In this document: piece after piece, positions 7,636 to 9,271 of the stretch
Numbering within the stretch: the stretch's first letter is position 1
Layout: every line of letters starts with the position of its first letter
Origin: Pseudomonadota bacterium
GTDB taxonomy: Bacteria > Pseudomonadota > Alphaproteobacteria > Acetobacterales > Acetobacteraceae
Assembly: GCA_021841985.1 (NCBI GenBank)
Contig: JAKCCP010000231.1
Coordinates: 1 to 9,271, forward strand
Direction of reading: 5' to 3'
DNA length: 9,271 bases
The notes under the pieces: model-generated
Database searches by the model: none
The model's input: only the letters and a program-made list of their open reading frames with translations
What the model was told of the DNA's origin: nothing
Made by a program: the position numbers and the translations under genes

Positions 7636-7658
7636 GGACAGGGCCCGTGGCACTGTCC
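7636..7658. repeat. Short inverted repeat (6-bp stem) between the oxidoreductase and P450 genes
   Basis: GGACAG (7636-7641) and CTGTCC (7653-7658) are exact reverse complements around an 11-base loop. No T-run follows, so it is not a convincing intrinsic terminator. It may be a weak hairpin in a read-through transcript, a regulator site or chance. No good promoter was found in the 91-base gap. Confidence 0.3.
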
Positions 7659-7707
7659 AGCGGCAAGCGGTTGCGATAGCATCCCGGCAAAAGGCGAGGA
7701 GGGGCCG

Positions 7708-9081
7708 ATGTCTGAGCCATTGTCTCTCGCGGTGCCGGCGGCGCCCAAGCGGTCGCTCTCCTGGCGCGGCGTGCTTCGTGCCGCCCGCGATAACCCGCTC
7801 CAGCTCTGGACCGACGCCGCCTATGCGCAAGACGTCGAGCAGCAGAGCTTCCTCGGCAAGCCGCGCCTCCTGCTCAACGCGCCCGATGCCATCCAGCACG
7901 TGCTCATTCGCGAGGCCGGCAATTTCCGTCGCACCGCGCCTTCCATCCGGCTGCTCCGCCCCTTCGTCGGGCGCGGGCTTTTGCTCAGCGAGGGCGAACT
8001 CTGGCGGCGCCAGCGGCGGGTGATTGCCCCCACCCTGGCGCCGCGCGCGCTGCCGCCTTTGATGGCCGAGGCGGCGCGGGCGATCTCGGCCGCCCTGCCG
8101 GCGCTCGACACCGCGGCCGCGGCCGCGACGCCGGTCGATCTGCTGGCGGCGATGCAGGGCCTCGCCCTCGACATCGCCGGCCGCTCGATGTTCTCGGTGG
8201 CGATGGAGGTGTTCGGCGTCGAGATGCGGCAAATGTTCACCGCGGCGTCGCGAAACATCTCACGACCGGATTTTTTCGACCTGGTGCTGCCGATCGGCAT
8301 CCCCAGCCCGCGCGATTTCCGCCGCTGGTGGTTCCAGCGCCGCTGGATGGGCCTGATCAGCCGCATCATCGCCGCGCGCGAGGCGACGGACGGTAAAACC
8401 GGCGACGGCGCCGATCTCTTCGACCTTTTGCGCACCGCCTGCGCCGGGGATGGGCCGGAGGGCGCCCGCCAGCTCCGTGACGAAGTGGCGACGATGATCA
8501 TCGCCGGGCACGAAACCACCGCCCTTACCCTGTTTTGGTCAGCGCTCCTCCTCGCCGCCGCGCCGGAGGTGCAGGCGCGCATCGCCGCCGAGGCGGACGG
8601 CCTCGATCTCGGACCGGACGGCGCGCCGGCGGCGCTGGAGCGGCTTTCCTACACCCGCGCCGTGGTCAGTGAGGCGCTCCGGCTCTATCCCCCGGCGGCG
8701 GTGATCGTGCGCGAGGCGATCGCCGAGACGCGCTGCGGCGCCATCACCTTCCCGCGCGGGGCGCTGGTGTTCATCGCGCCCTGGGTGCTGCACCGCCATC
8801 GCAAGCTCTGGACGGCGCCGGGGCATTTCGATCCCGGCCGCTTCCTCCCCGGGGCAGCGCCGGTGCCGCGCTTCGCCTATCTCCCCTTCGGCGCCGGCCC
8901 CCGGGTTTGCGTCGGCGCTCAGTTCGCGCTCGCCGAGGCGACCCTGGTGCTGGCGACCCTGGTGCGGCGCTTCGTGATCACCCGTGGCGACGAGGCGCCG
9001 GTGATGCCGGTCAGCGTGGTGACGACGCAGCCCGACCGGGCACCGCCGTTCCATCTCGCGGCGCGGCCGGGCGCAGCATGA
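7708..9081 (+). CDS. Cytochrome P450
   Basis: This 457-residue haem monooxygenase would insert one oxygen atom from O2 into an organic substrate using two electrons from a reductase or ferredoxin. Diagnostic motifs are intact: the I-helix oxygen-binding AGHETTA (266-272), the K-helix ExxR (E322, R325 in SEALRLYPP), the later PGRFLP region, and the haem loop FGAGPRVCVGAQFA with the thiolate ligand C401. The tryptophan-rich RRWWFQRRWMG near residue 210 and the overall style resemble the CYP4/CYP102-like bacterial group. There is no N-terminal membrane anchor and no fused reductase, so it is soluble and needs separate redox partners. The ATG at 7708 follows AGGAGG (7697-7702) at five-base spacing. 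The gene lies 91 bases after the oxidoreductase on the same strand and could share its transcript. Its last 71 bases overlap the MFS gene of the other strand. Substrate unknown. Confidence 0.95.
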   Translation: MSEPLSLAVPAAPKRSLSWRGVLRAARDNPLQLWTDAAYAQDVEQQSFLGKPRLLLNAPDAIQHVLIREAGNFRRTAPSIRLLRPFVGRGLLLSEGELWRRQRRVIAPTLAPRALPPLMAEAARAISAALPALDTAAAAATPVDLLAAMQGLALDIAGRSMFSVAMEVFGVEMRQMFTAASRNISRPDFFDLVLPIGIPSPRDFRRWWFQRRWMGLISRIIAAREATDGKTGDGADLFDLLRTACAGDGPEGARQLRDEVATMIIAGHETTALTLFWSALLLAAAPEVQARIAAEADGLDLGPDGAPAALERLSYTRAVVSEALRLYPPAAVIVREAIAETRCGAITFPRGALVFIAPWVLHRHRKLWTAPGHFDPGRFLPGAAPVPRFAYLPFGAGPRVCVGAQFALAEATLVLATLVRRFVITRGDEAPVMPVSVVTTQPDRAPPFHLAARPGAA

Positions 9082-9271
9082 AGAGCGCGGCCAGCGCGGA
9101 GAGGCACAGCCCGGCGGAGACGAGAAGCGCGTAGAGCCCGAGCCGGTCGAGGATCAGGCCGAACAGCAAGGGCGCCAGCGCCTGCGCCGCGCGCGCCGGG
9201 GCGCCGAGCCAGCCGGTGCGCGCGCCATAGCCGTGCGGGCCGAAAATCGCTAATCTTATTGTACAGCAAGC
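9011..9271 (-). CDS. MFS transporter, C-terminal part (5' part beyond the right edge)
   Basis: Read on the minus strand, a frame runs from the right edge to a TGA at 9013-9011, giving 86 residues with no start codon in view. It contains IFGPHGYGARTGWLGAPAR followed by QALAPLLFGLILDRLG and a last hydrophobic helix YALLVSAGLCLSALAALFML. This is the pattern of the final two membrane helices of a major facilitator superfamily exporter, with the GYGxR loop familiar in alphaproteobacterial members. It faces the P450 gene tail to tail and shares 71 bases with its 3' end; the shared part encodes only the polar tail after the last helix. The most upstream codons in view include ACA, ATA, AGA and TTA in a row, atypical for this genome, so the gene may be broken at the edge. 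Confidence 0.72.
   Translation of the reverse strand, partial: ACCTIRLAIFGPHGYGARTGWLGAPARAAQALAPLLFGLILDRLGLYALLVSAGLCLSALAALFMLRPAAPRDGTAVPGRAASSPR

Noticed and set aside
7648..7663. Sigma54 promoter starting TGGCAC
   Set aside because: The -24 half fits but the -12 GC element is missing at the required spacing (AGCGG instead of TTGCW).
5718..7748. Long minus-strand open frame opposite the oxidoreductase C-terminal half
   Set aside because: Same reason: the plus strand carries the Rossmann, flavin and cluster motifs, and the minus translation shows none.
8919..9269. Minus-strand frame starting at a TTG near the right edge
   Set aside because: The neighbouring minus frame gives a clear MFS C-terminus; this frame gives an Arg/Ala/Pro-rich sequence with no membrane helices.

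Overview
The window is a high-GC, gene-dense stretch of bacterial chromosome whose reading frames almost all end codons in G or C. The enolase sequence, the NitT/TauT-type ABC transporter and the style of the MFS C-terminus suggest an alphaproteobacterium, most likely of the Acetobacteraceae/Rhodospirillales type. That placement is a judgement from sequence style; no marker gene here proves it.

Left part (1-1824, + strand): the 3' end of a substrate-binding protein gene, an ABC ATPase and its membrane permease form one tightly packed operon for a NitT/TauT/thiamine-precursor-type importer. A 138-base gap with an A/T-rich hairpin (1839-1860) separates it from a complete enolase gene, eno (1963-3240).

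Middle (3241-7616, + strand): a 407-base gap between eno and a MarR-type regulator is rich in signals. It holds two copies of the 10-mer GACAAATTTG, the second running into a perfect TTGACA -35 box. A near-ideal ribosome binding site then precedes a possible 58-codon small gene. After this come a second promoter overlapped by a 20-bp inverted repeat (a likely MarR operator) and a four-run GGGC tract capable of forming a G-quadruplex just before the regulator start. Three bases after marR begins a 1159-residue flavin/iron-sulfur oxidoreductase. It joins an NfnB/GltD-like half (two predicted [4Fe-4S] clusters, FAD and NAD(P) Rossmann folds) to an NfnA/PyrK-like half (ferredoxin-reductase fold and a C-terminal four-cysteine cluster), behind an N-terminal region of about 235 residues that I do not recognise. 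This regulator-enzyme pair with its control region is the most interesting part of the window.

Right part (7708-9271): a soluble cytochrome P450 on the + strand follows after 91 bases. Its 3' end overlaps, tail to tail, the C-terminal part of an MFS transporter read from the - strand, which runs off the right edge. The last few MFS codons are unusually A/T-rich, so the edge may be a junction.

How the parts may work together: MarR probably senses a small ligand or redox change and controls itself and the reductase. The reductase would move electrons between NAD(P)H and ferredoxin-like carriers, possibly by flavin bifurcation. The P450 needs reducing power and could benefit, but nothing in the sequence proves a link.
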